Shown piece after piece: positions 1-6,412 of a DNA stretch of 11,120 nucleotides; position 1 is the first letter of the stretch, and each line of letters starts with the position of its first letter. The stretch is from assembly GCA_023393045.1 (NCBI GenBank), contig JAEWMV010000191.1, positions 1 to 11,120 of the forward strand, in the 5' to 3' direction. This DNA is from Bacillota bacterium. GTDB taxonomy: Bacteria > Bacillota > Clostridia > Christensenellales > CAG-138. Under the pieces are notes generated by a model. The model saw nothing but the letters and a program-made list of their open reading frames with translations, was not told where the DNA came from and searched no databases. The translations under genes and the position numbers were made by a program.

Positions 1-162
1 GCCAAAGCGCGCGCGGTTGTCCACCTCGATGCCAAAGCGCTCCGCAAACCCTTGAAAGAAGCGGTCGAACGTGGCGTGATAGCGGTAGCCGCAGTCGAGT
101 ACCGTGCCCTTCATGATGGAATCCCCGTATATTTTCGCCCGTATCGTCTGCTGCATTTTCAT
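1..162 (-). CDS. SGNH/GDSL-type hydrolase, N-terminal part only
   Basis: The minus strand opens a reading frame at 162 that runs off the left edge, so only the first 54 residues are visible. It begins MKMQQTIRAKIYGDSIMKG. The GDSI motif at residues 13-16 matches block I of SGNH/GDSL hydrolases, where the serine (here Ser15) is the nucleophile. Such enzymes usually hydrolyse esters of lipids or of acylated sugars, but the substrate cannot be inferred from this fragment. The SNGH blocks carrying the Gly, Asn and His residues lie outside the window. An AAGGAGGG ribosome binding site sits at 173-166. Either the ATG at 162 or the in-frame ATG at 156 could be the start; 156 gives the more usual spacing. 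No signal peptide is evident, so a cytoplasmic enzyme is likely. A consensus promoter lies upstream. The family call rests on one motif plus the typical start of the fold. Confidence 0.75.
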   Translation of the reverse strand, partial: MKMQQTIRAKIYGDSIMKGTVLDCGYRYHATFDRFFQGFAERFGIEVDNRARFG

Positions 163-195
163 GTGCCCTCCTTAACATGCGCGCCATAATGTTCA

Positions 196-219
196 AGATT
201 ACGCCGTAATCTGGTAATC
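196..219. promoter_or_regulatory. Candidate operator: GATTAC/GTAATC repeats in the hydrolase leader
   Basis: AGATTAC (196-202) and GTAATCT (206-212) form a perfect 7-bp inverted repeat around a 3-base centre. A further GTAATC follows at 214-219, so three copies of the same hexamer occupy 24 bases. They lie just downstream of the predicted start of the SGNH hydrolase transcript (about 230), a position where a bound repressor could block elongation. A weak RNA hairpin is the alternative. The binding protein is unknown, and the operator role is inferred. Confidence 0.35.
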
Positions 220-236
220 GATACTAGTATAAACAG

Positions 237-265
237 ATTATATACGCATGACGCCGCAATGTCAA
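237..265 (-). promoter_or_regulatory. Consensus sigma-A promoter for the SGNH hydrolase
   Basis: On the minus strand, TTGACA (265-260) and TATAAT (242-237) match the sigma-A consensus at all twelve positions, separated by exactly 17 bases. Transcription should start near 230, giving a leader of about 68 nt before the ATG at 162. It points away from the DUF1836 promoter, and the two -35 boxes are only six bases apart. Confidence 0.85.
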
Positions 266-271
266 CGCTGT

Positions 272-301
272 TTGACGGTTTTTATAAACTTATGCTATAA
301 T
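272..301 (+). promoter_or_regulatory. Sigma-A promoter for the DUF1836 gene
   Basis: TTGACG (272-277) and TATAAT (296-301) are separated by 18 bases. A TG one base before the -10 box (293-294) makes it an extended -10 promoter. Transcription should start near 308, leaving a leader of only about 22 nt, which contains the ribosome binding site. Confidence 0.85.
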
Positions 302-329
302 GACAGCATGCTGCACAGGGAGGAAAAAT

Positions 330-890
330 ATGCAAATCACGCGGGAAAAAGCTGCGTCTTTTCACTGCCCGAGATGGAACGAGCTGCCGGGCATTCCGCT
401 CTATATGGATCAGGTCATACTGGTGCTGGATGAATCCCTCGCGCTCTTCGCGGAGGAGGACGGGCATGTGGTGACCGCCACGATGATCAACAACTACGTC
501 AAGCAGAAGGTGATCATCCCCCCGGGCGGCAAGCGCTACGGAAGGGAACAGATGGCGACGCTCATCATGCTCTGCCTCTTGAAGCGCGTGTTTTCCATCA
601 ACGAAACCATGGGCCTGATCGGCCTTTTCACGGAGAACGCCGCGCTGGGCGACGCTTACGATGTTTTTTGCGCCGAGTTTGAGGCGGCGCTTACCAACAC
701 GTTTTCAAGGGACGACGGGGAGGAAGAGGGCGGCTTTGGCGCCGCTGAGGCGACGCAGGGCGGCCGCACGGCGATCGCGGCGCTCGCCGGAAAACTGCAC
801 GCGCAGGGCGTTATCGCCGACTGGCAGGAAAAGCAAAAAGCCGCGAAGGAACTCCTCGCAAAGGAAAAGAAAACGGAGGGAAAAAAATAA
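330..890 (+). CDS. DUF1836 domain-containing protein
   Basis: This 186-residue protein matches the DUF1836 family, which I know mainly from Firmicutes and which has no established biochemical function. Recognisable family segments are LPGIPLYMDQV (residues 19-29), VTATMINNYVKQKVI (48-62), the GGKRYGREQ stretch (67-74) and the following helix LIMLCLLKRVFSI (78-90). The pattern of a helix, a TxTMxNNYxK segment and a KxYxR segment resembles a winged-helix or MerR-like DNA-binding fold, so a regulatory role is plausible but inferred. The tail from about residue 130 is low in complexity, with an acidic Glu/Gly run and a Lys-rich end. The ATG at 330 is chosen because GGGAGG lies at 318-323; an in-frame ATG at 300 overlaps the -10 box and cannot be the start. 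No terminator is visible between this gene and tig, so read-through is possible. Confidence 0.8.
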   Translation: MQITREKAASFHCPRWNELPGIPLYMDQVILVLDESLALFAEEDGHVVTATMINNYVKQKVIIPPGGKRYGREQMATLIMLCLLKRVFSINETMGLIGLFTENAALGDAYDVFCAEFEAALTNTFSRDDGEEEGGFGAAEATQGGRTAIAALAGKLHAQGVIADWQEKQKAAKELLAKEKKTEGKK

Positions 891-928
891 GTTACAACAT
901 TTCATTATAATTGCAAAGCATGTTTCGT

Positions 929-944
929 TATGATAAGCTATACT
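929..944 (+). promoter_or_regulatory. Possible promoter region upstream of tig
   Basis: The 128-base gap before tig is AT-rich and contains -10-like hexamers TATGAT (929-934) and TATACT (939-944). Neither has a convincing -35 box at 16-18 bases, so the exact promoter is uncertain. A tandem heptamer AATTTGT occurs twice at 962-975 in the presumed leader, with no known meaning. Apart from these, nothing was found between 891 and 1005. Confidence 0.3.
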
Positions 945-1018
945 GACGACTGCCTGTCCGCAATTTGTAATTTGTGGGCTGCGTCGAAAGGAAGCTTATT
1001 TTTGTGACGGAGGATTTT

Positions 1019-2425
1019 ATGGCAAGCATCGATAGGCTCGAGGGAAGCAAGGTAAAGCTGACCGTCGAGGTGGGCGCGGAGGTTTTCGAATCCGCGGTGG
1101 AGAAAGCGTATTTCAGGACGAGAAAGAACATCACCATCCCGGGTTTCCGCAAGGGGCACGCGCCGCGCAAGGTCATTGAGAACGCATACGGTTGGGAAGT
1201 CTTCTTCGAGGACGCCTTCGATATAGTTTATCCGGACGCTTACAAAGCGGCGGTAGAGGAAAATAACGTTGTGCCGGTCGACCAGCCTGATCTTTCCATC
1301 GTCGAGGCCGAAAAGGGAAAAAACGTAATTTTCACCGCCACCGTGGCCGTAAAGCCCGAGGTGACGCTCGGCCAGTACAAGGGTATAGAAGTAGAAAAGC
1401 GCGAGTATAATGTTACGGATGAAATGGTGGAAGCTGAAATCGACCGCGAGCGCGAGAAGATCGCCCGTATGATCGATGTGGAACGCCCCGTCGCCGACGG
1501 CGACGAGGTTGATCTCGATTATTCCGGCGCGGTGGACGGCGTAAAGTTCGAAGGCGGCACCGCCGAGGGGCAGACGCTCGTCATCGGCTCCAAAACGTTC
1601 ATACCGGGCTTTGAGGAGCAGATGCTGGGCATGGCCGTCGGCGAGGAGCGCGATCTGAGCGTGAAGTTCCCGGACGAGTACCACAGCGAGGAGCTCAAGG
1701 GCAAGGACGCCGTGTTCCACGTCAAGGTGAACGCCGTGCGCGTCAAGGAGCTGCCCGAGGCGGACGACGACTTCGCGCAGGATGTTTCCGATTGCCAGAG
1801 CATTGCGGAGCTGCGCGAAAAGAAGCGCGCGGAGCTTGTCGAAAAGGAAGCCCAAAACGTGAAAATAGCCAAGGAAAACGACGTGATCCGCGTCGCCGTG
1901 GAAAACGCGTCCGTCGAAATACCCGACGCGATGGTGGAGCGGCAGGTGGAGCGCATGCTCAGCGATTTCCGCTACAGGCTCAGCATGCAGGGCATATCGC
2001 TCGAGGATTACGCGAAATATACCGGCATGGAGATTGCCTCCATGCGCGCCGAGATGAAGGGGGACGCCGCGTCCCGCGTCAAGAGCCAGCTTGTGCTCGA
2101 GGCGATCACCAAGGCCGAGGACGTCAAGGCTCCTGCGGAGGAAGTCGATGAAAAGATCGACGAGTACGTCAAGCAGTTCGGCGAAAAGGCCGAGGACATC
2201 AAGGGCAAGCTCACCGAGGCAGACCGGTCTTATTTCGAGGACCAGGTCGTGCTCGACAAGACCATAGACCTGCTTGTCTCAAGCGCCGTGGAGGTTGGAA
2301 AAGCCAAGCAGAAGAAGGAAAAAACCAAGCAGGATAAACCCGAGCAGGAAAAATCTGAGCAGGAAAAGCCCAAGGCGAAAGCAAAGGGCAAGAAGCAGCA
2401 GGCCGAGGCGGGAGAAGCCGAGTAA
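1019..2425 (+). CDS. tig: Trigger factor (ribosome-associated chaperone and prolyl isomerase)
   Basis: Trigger factor binds the ribosome at the peptide exit and shields emerging chains. The 468-residue protein shows the N-terminal ribosome-binding domain with the signature GFRKGHAPR at residues 42-50. An FKBP-type prolyl isomerase domain follows at about 150-245 (GDEVDLDYSG, then FIPGFEEQMLGM). The rest is the helical chaperone domain. The core ends near residue 427. The last 41 residues are a low-complexity Lys/Gln/Glu/Pro/Ala tail with EQEK repeats, making the protein longer than the usual 430 or so. The start at 1019 is supported by ACGGAGGA just upstream; an in-frame ATG at 974 lacks such a site and would add 15 non-homologous residues. 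The gene leads a tig-clpP-clpX cluster, a common order in bacteria, with clpP starting 36 bases downstream. Confidence 0.97.
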   Translation: MASIDRLEGSKVKLTVEVGAEVFESAVEKAYFRTRKNITIPGFRKGHAPRKVIENAYGWEVFFEDAFDIVYPDAYKAAVEENNVVPVDQPDLSIVEAEKGKNVIFTATVAVKPEVTLGQYKGIEVEKREYNVTDEMVEAEIDREREKIARMIDVERPVADGDEVDLDYSGAVDGVKFEGGTAEGQTLVIGSKTFIPGFEEQMLGMAVGEERDLSVKFPDEYHSEELKGKDAVFHVKVNAVRVKELPEADDDFAQDVSDCQSIAELREKKRAELVEKEAQNVKIAKENDVIRVAVENASVEIPDAMVERQVERMLSDFRYRLSMQGISLEDYAKYTGMEIASMRAEMKGDAASRVKSQLVLEAITKAEDVKAPAEEVDEKIDEYVKQFGEKAEDIKGKLTEADRSYFEDQVVLDKTIDLLVSSAVEVGKAKQKKEKTKQDKPEQEKSEQEKPKAKAKGKKQQAEAGEAE

Positions 2426-2461
2426 GCGCCTGCCGCGTATCTTAATGTTGGAGGTGAAATT

Positions 2462-3049
2462 ATGAGCAACCTGGTACCCATCGTTGTGGAGCAGACCAAT
2501 AAGGGCGAGCGTTCCTACGATATCTATTCGCGCTTATTGAAGGACAGGATCATCTTCCTCAGCGGAGAGGTGGACGACGATACGGCAAACCTCATCGTCG
2601 CACAGATGCTCTTCCTCGAGGCGGACGATCCCGACAAGGACATCAGCCTCTACATCAACAGCCCGGGCGGTTCCATCACCGCGGGCCTTGCGATATACGA
2701 TACGATGCAGTACATTAAATGCGACGTGGCCACCATCTGCGTGGGCCTCGCCGCGAGCATGGGCGCGTTCCTCATCGCGGCGGGCGCGAAGGGCAAGCGC
2801 AAGGCGCTGCCCAACGCCGAGGTCATGATACACCAGCCCTCCGGCGGGGCGCGCGGTCAGGCGACCGACATCGCCATACAGGCGGAGCAGATCGTTAAAA
2901 CGAAGGAAAGGATGAACCGTATCCTCTCAGCGCGCACCGGTCAGCCGTATGAGCGGGTGGCGGCGGATACGGAGAGAGACAATTATATGACAGCCGAGGA
3001 TGCGCTCGCATACGGTATCATAGACGAGATCATTCCTCCGAGGAGGTAA
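2462..3049 (+). CDS. clpP: ATP-dependent Clp protease proteolytic subunit ClpP
   Basis: ClpP is the tetradecameric serine peptidase that degrades proteins fed in by ClpX or other Clp ATPases in the cytoplasm. The 195-residue product has the usual length. The catalytic triad can be placed by comparison with known ClpP: Ser99 in GLAASMGAF, His124 in MIHQPSGG and Asp173 in TERDNYM. The N-terminal segment LVPIVVEQTNKGERSYDIYS and the SLYINSPGGSITAG handle region are typical. No propeptide is obvious. A strong GGAGGTGA lies just before the ATG. No promoter or terminator is visible in the 36-base gap after tig, so co-transcription is likely. I see no CtsR-type (GGTCAAA repeat) or CIRCE operator upstream. 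The last two codons double as the clpX ribosome binding site. Confidence 0.98.
   Translation: MSNLVPIVVEQTNKGERSYDIYSRLLKDRIIFLSGEVDDDTANLIVAQMLFLEADDPDKDISLYINSPGGSITAGLAIYDTMQYIKCDVATICVGLAASMGAFLIAAGAKGKRKALPNAEVMIHQPSGGARGQATDIAIQAEQIVKTKERMNRILSARTGQPYERVAADTERDNYMTAEDALAYGIIDEIIPPRR
3041..3046 (+). promoter_or_regulatory. clpX ribosome binding site inside the clpP coding end
   Basis: AGGAGG at 3041-3046 is read as the two C-terminal arginine codons of ClpP and is also the only Shine-Dalgarno sequence for clpX, six bases before its ATG. The clpP stop codon falls between the site and the clpX start. Terminating ClpP ribosomes would therefore cover or deliver ribosomes to the clpX start, which favours coupled synthesis. 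Confidence 0.85.
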
Positions 3050-3052
3050 CCA

Positions 3053-4315
3053 ATGGCAAAAACCGACGATAAAGGAACCGTGAGATGCTCGTTCTGCGGC
3101 AAGTCGCAGGATGAGGTACACCGCATCATCGCGGGGCCGGGCGTATACATCTGCACCGAGTGCATCGAGCTGTGCCGCGAGATCATCGAGGACGATGTGG
3201 AGACGGAGCATAAGGATTTAAAGGATATCCCCAAGCCCCATGACATCGTTGAGATACTCGGCCAGTACGTAATCGGGCAGGATGCCGCCAAGCGCGCCCT
3301 TGCGGTCGCGGTCTACAACCACTATAAACGCATCGACGCAGCCTCGTCCAAGGACGACGTGGAGCTGCAAAAGAGCAACATCGTGATGCTGGGGCCCACC
3401 GGCTGCGGCAAGACGATGCTCGCTGAAACTTTGGCTAAAATACTCGACGTGCCCTTCGCCGTGGCGGACGCCACCTCGCTTACCGAGGCGGGTTACGTGG
3501 GCGAGGATGTGGAGAACATACTCCTCAAACTCATCCAGGCGGCGGATTACGACGTGGACAGGGCAGAGAAGGGCATCGTCTACATCGACGAAATCGACAA
3601 AATTGCGAGGAAGAGCGAAAACCCCTCCATCACGCGCGACGTTTCGGGCGAGGGCGTGCAGCAGGCGCTTTTGAAAATCCTCGAGGGTACGGTGGCTTCC
3701 GTTCCGCCGCAGGGCGGCCGCAAGCACCCGCACCAGGAGTTCATCCAGATCAACACCACGAACATTTTGTTCATCTGCGGCGGCGCCTTCGCGGGCGTCG
3801 AGGACATCATCTCGCGCCGCACGGGCAAGAAGCTCATGGGCTTCGGCGCGAACGTGCAGTCCAACGTGGAAAAGGACGTGGGCGCGATATTGAAGAATAT
3901 TTTGCCCGAGGATCTGCTCAAATTCGGCTTGATCCCCGAGTTCGTGGGCCGCGTGCCCATCATCGTCACCCTCGAGCAATTAAGCGAGAGTGCGCTCATC
4001 GACATACTCACCAAGCCCAAGAACGCGCTCACAAGGCAGTATAAGCGGCTTTTCGAGATGGACGGCGTGGAGCTTGAGTTCGAGCAGGACGCGCTCGTGG
4101 AGGTCGCAAAAAAGGCGATAGAGCGAAAGACGGGCGCGCGCGGCCTTCGCGCCATACTTGAGGACGTGATGCTGCAGATCATGTACGACATCCCCTCGCG
4201 CACGGACGTGAAGCGCTGTGTGATCACAAAGGACGTTATCGACAAGCTCGCCCCGCCGGTCATGATGCTCCATGCGGCGCAGCACAAGGCGCTCGCAAAG
4301 GGCGAGGTCGGCTAA
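3053..4315 (+). CDS. clpX: ATP-dependent Clp protease ATP-binding subunit ClpX
   Basis: ClpX is the hexameric AAA+ unfoldase that recognises tagged substrates and threads them into ClpP. The 420-residue length is standard. An N-terminal zinc-binding domain has Cys12, Cys15, Cys34 and Cys37 (two CxxC pairs). Walker A is GPTGCGKT at residues 114-121, with Cys where Ser is common. The pore loop GYVGEDVE, Walker B VYIDEIDK and the sensor-2 region GARGLR all follow. The ClpP-contacting loop reads MGF within KLMGFGANV instead of the classical IGF, a conservative change. The start codon is fixed by AGGAGG at the end of clpP, and the gap to clpP is three bases. The cluster ends at a strong terminator 18 bases beyond the stop. 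The lon gene that follows in some Firmicutes is not present here. Confidence 0.98.
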   Translation: MAKTDDKGTVRCSFCGKSQDEVHRIIAGPGVYICTECIELCREIIEDDVETEHKDLKDIPKPHDIVEILGQYVIGQDAAKRALAVAVYNHYKRIDAASSKDDVELQKSNIVMLGPTGCGKTMLAETLAKILDVPFAVADATSLTEAGYVGEDVENILLKLIQAADYDVDRAEKGIVYIDEIDKIARKSENPSITRDVSGEGVQQALLKILEGTVASVPPQGGRKHPHQEFIQINTTNILFICGGAFAGVEDIISRRTGKKLMGFGANVQSNVEKDVGAILKNILPEDLLKFGLIPEFVGRVPIIVTLEQLSESALIDILTKPKNALTRQYKRLFEMDGVELEFEQDALVEVAKKAIERKTGARGLRAILEDVMLQIMYDIPSRTDVKRCVITKDVIDKLAPPVMMLHAAQHKALAKGEVG

Positions 4316-4332
4316 ACGTATCAACGCATCTG

Positions 4333-4361
4333 AAACGGCCTTCGAAAGAGGGCCGTTTTTT
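4333..4361 (+). terminator. Intrinsic terminator of the tig-clpP-clpX cluster
   Basis: An 11-bp stem pairs AAACGGCC plus TTC (4333-4343) with GAG plus GGCCGTTT (4348-4358), closed by a GAAA loop with one T-G wobble. It runs directly into six T residues (4356-4361). It sits 18 bases after the clpX stop and separates the cluster from glmM. Confidence 0.93.
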
Positions 4362-4411
4362 ATATCCTTTTCCGTTGCGCAGAGATTTACAAAACGGACT
4401 TACCTCTTCGA

Positions 4412-4440
4412 TTGATATATTGTAATGTATCAAGTAAAAT
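4412..4440 (+). promoter_or_regulatory. Sigma-A promoter for glmM
   Basis: TTGATA (4412-4417) and TAAAAT (4435-4440) are separated by exactly 17 bases, each with one or two mismatches to consensus. Transcription should start near 4447, leaving a 22-nt leader with GGAGGA at 4458-4463. This rules out an upstream in-frame ATG at 4412, which falls in the -35 box. Confidence 0.82.
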
Positions 4441-4468
4441 ATACAAGCATGATATTTGGAGGAAGCTT

Positions 4469-5827
4469 ATGGGAAGAATGTTCGGAACCGACGGCGTGCG
4501 CGGAATCGCCAACAAGGAGCTCACCTGCGAGTTGGCAATGAAAATAGGCGCGGCGGGCGCGTACGCGCTCGCGAGTACGGTGCACAAGGCGCGCATACTC
4601 GTCGGTCAGGATACCCGGAGGAGCTCGGATATGCTCTCCCGCGCGCTCGCGGCGGGCATATGCTCCGTCGGCGGGGATGTGATAGACTGCGGCGTGATTC
4701 CCACGCCCGCCATCGCCTACCTCGCGCGGCTCTACGAGGCGGACGCGGCCGTGATGATTTCCGCGTCCCACAACACCTATGAATACAACGGCATCAAGTG
4801 GTTCAACGGGGAGGGCTACAAGCTTTCCGACGAGTTGGAGGATGAAATAGAGAATATCGTCAAGGGCGCAAGGGAACTTTCCCGCCCCGTGGGCGCGGGC
4901 GTCGGCCATTGCGTGGAGGCCAGGCGCGCCATTGAGGAGTATGAAGAATTTCTCATTTCCGCAGCCACGGCGCGCTACGACGGCAAGCACATCGTGCTCG
5001 ACTGCGCCAACGGCGCGTCCTCGCGCATCGCGCGGAACGTTTTTACGGCTCTTGGCGCAACGGTGACCGCCTACGGGGACGGGCCGGACGGATACAACAT
5101 CAACGACCTGTGCGGCTCCACGCATCCCGGAAGGCTGCAGGAGCTTGTTGCGGAGCTTGGCGGGGACGCGGGCTTTGCTTTCGACGGGGACGCGGACCGC
5201 GTGATCGCCTGCGACGAGTTGGGCAACATCGTCGACGGGGATAAGATCATGGGCATATGCGCGCGGCATTTGAAGGAAAACGGCAGGCTCGCCTCCGACA
5301 CGCTGGTGCTCACCGTTATGTCCAACCTTGGCCTCAAGAAGCACATGCGGGACATCGGCGTCGCCGTGGAGGAAACGGCGGTGGGAGACCGCTATGTGAT
5401 GGAGCGCATGCGCGAGAAGGGCTATGTGTTGGGCGGGGAACAGTCCGGCCATATCATCTTCCTTGACCTGAATACGACCGGGGACGGCATATTGACCGCC
5501 ATACAGGTGATGAACATACTCTGCGAGAAGAACGAGCGCATGTCCCGCCTCGCCGCCGAGGTGCCCATTTACCCGCAGGTGCTCGTCAACGTCGTTCTGG
5601 ACGCGAAGGATAAGGAAGCGGCGCTTGCCGACTCCGAGCTGAAGGCGCGTATTGAGAAGGCGCAGGCAGAGCTTGCGGACGAGGGCCGCGTGCTGGTGCG
5701 CGCGTCGGGAACGGAGCCGCTTATACGCATCATGCTCGAGGGCAGGAGCGAGGAGAAAATCCGCCGCCTCGCGCTCGACATGGCAAAAATACTTGAGGAA
5801 AAATACGCCGGAAGGATCAGGCAATGA
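4469..5827 (+). CDS. glmM: Phosphoglucosamine mutase GlmM
   Basis: GlmM converts glucosamine-6-phosphate to glucosamine-1-phosphate in the cytoplasm, the step before UDP-GlcNAc formation for peptidoglycan. The 452-residue product has the family length and opens with the typical GRMFGTDGVRG. The phosphoserine loop is ISASHNT with Ser100 as the phosphorylated residue; the position after the Asn is Thr instead of the more widespread Pro. The metal-binding loop is DGDADR at 239-244. The sugar-binding loop is GGEQSG at 322-327, and the phosphate-binding loop is RASGTEPLIR at 411-420. All four functional loops of the alpha-D-phosphohexomutase family are intact. The ATG at 4469 follows GGAGGA and agrees with the family's N-terminus. 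The gene has its own promoter after the clpX terminator, and its stop overlaps the next gene as ATGA. Confidence 0.97.
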   Translation: MGRMFGTDGVRGIANKELTCELAMKIGAAGAYALASTVHKARILVGQDTRRSSDMLSRALAAGICSVGGDVIDCGVIPTPAIAYLARLYEADAAVMISASHNTYEYNGIKWFNGEGYKLSDELEDEIENIVKGARELSRPVGAGVGHCVEARRAIEEYEEFLISAATARYDGKHIVLDCANGASSRIARNVFTALGATVTAYGDGPDGYNINDLCGSTHPGRLQELVAELGGDAGFAFDGDADRVIACDELGNIVDGDKIMGICARHLKENGRLASDTLVLTVMSNLGLKKHMRDIGVAVEETAVGDRYVMERMREKGYVLGGEQSGHIIFLDLNTTGDGILTAIQVMNILCEKNERMSRLAAEVPIYPQVLVNVVLDAKDKEAALADSELKARIEKAQAELADEGRVLVRASGTEPLIRIMLEGRSEEKIRRLALDMAKILEEKYAGRIRQ

Positions 5828-6363
5828 CACATATGATACAGAGGATCAGACTCGTATCCCCCGCGCCGGAGCATGAGGCGGACGCCGCCTGCTACGTTGC
5901 GGATTTCGCCGCGCTCAATGAGGAAATCCACGGCGGCGGCTCCATCAAAGAATTTGAAAGCTATGCGCAGTGGCTCGACTTCAATGAAAAAAACAAAAAC
6001 TGGGAGACGGTGCGGCCGGGCTGGGTGCCGGGGGAAACGTTTTTCGGCGTGCGCGAGAGCGACGGCAGGATTGTGGGCATGGTCAACCTGCGCTACCATT
6101 TGAGCGATTTTCTCCTTCGCATAGGCGGCCACATCGGCTACAGCGTGCGGCCGGACGAGAGGCGTAAGGGCTACGCCACCCAGATGCTTGCCCTTGCCTG
6201 CGAAGTCCTGCGCGGCAGGGGCATCGAGCGCGTGCTCGTCACCTGCAACGAGGACAATGTCGCCTCCGCGGGCGTCATCAAGAAGAACGGCGGTGTTCTT
6301 GAAAGCTGCGAGAGGGATGAAGAGGACCAGAGAATGACGCAGCGGTATTGGATTGAAGGCTGA
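5824..6363 (+). CDS. GNAT-family N-acetyltransferase
   Basis: The 179-residue protein is a GNAT acetyltransferase that would move an acetyl group from acetyl-CoA to an unknown amine. The acetyl-CoA-binding motif A is clear: YSVRPDERRKGYATQML at residues 106-122, preceded by the beta strand GGHIGY. The later segments VLVTCNEDNVAS (137-148), VIKKNGGVLE (151-160) and the C-terminal RYWI (174-177) match the group of uncharacterised acetyltransferases classed as COG3981. The start codon overlaps the glmM stop (ATGA); a second in-frame ATG lies three codons later and cannot be excluded. Overlap with glmM implies co-transcription and translational coupling. A link to amino-sugar metabolism is tempting, but these acetyltransferases are found in many contexts, so I do not assign a substrate. 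A strong terminator follows 10 bases after the stop. Confidence 0.9.
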   Translation: MTHMIQRIRLVSPAPEHEADAACYVADFAALNEEIHGGGSIKEFESYAQWLDFNEKNKNWETVRPGWVPGETFFGVRESDGRIVGMVNLRYHLSDFLLRIGGHIGYSVRPDERRKGYATQMLALACEVLRGRGIERVLVTCNEDNVASAGVIKKNGGVLESCERDEEDQRMTQRYWIEG

Positions 6364-6373
6364 AGCATAAAGT

Positions 6374-6400
6374 AAAAGGACGGCCGCGGCCGTCCTTTTT
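6374..6400. terminator. Bidirectional terminator between the GNAT gene and glyS
   Basis: Bases 6374-6399 form a perfect 26-bp palindrome. AAAAGGACGG on one side becomes CCGTCCTTTT on the other, with GCGC-rich centre GGCCGCGGCC at 6382-6391. Each strand therefore ends its hairpin in a run of at least four T residues (five on the plus strand). It lies between two converging genes whose stop codons are 49 bases apart, so it can end both transcripts. Confidence 0.93.
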
Positions 6401-6412
6401 GTGTCCCATAAA

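Noticed and set aside
938..1855. Long minus-strand open frame opposite tig, and similar long frames opposite clpX, glmM, lepA and glyS
   Set aside because: They are antisense shadows of well-supported genes in GC-rich DNA. They have no ribosome binding sites or recognisable domains and carry compositionally odd His/Arg/Val-rich translations.
2426..2461. CtsR or CIRCE heat-shock operator upstream of clpP
   Set aside because: The 36-base gap has neither the GGTCAAA tandem nor the CIRCE inverted repeat, only the ribosome binding site.
4316..4468. RNA regulator (such as a glmS-type ribozyme) upstream of glmM
   Set aside because: After the clpX terminator and the glmM promoter only about 22 nt of leader remain, too short for a structured riboswitch.
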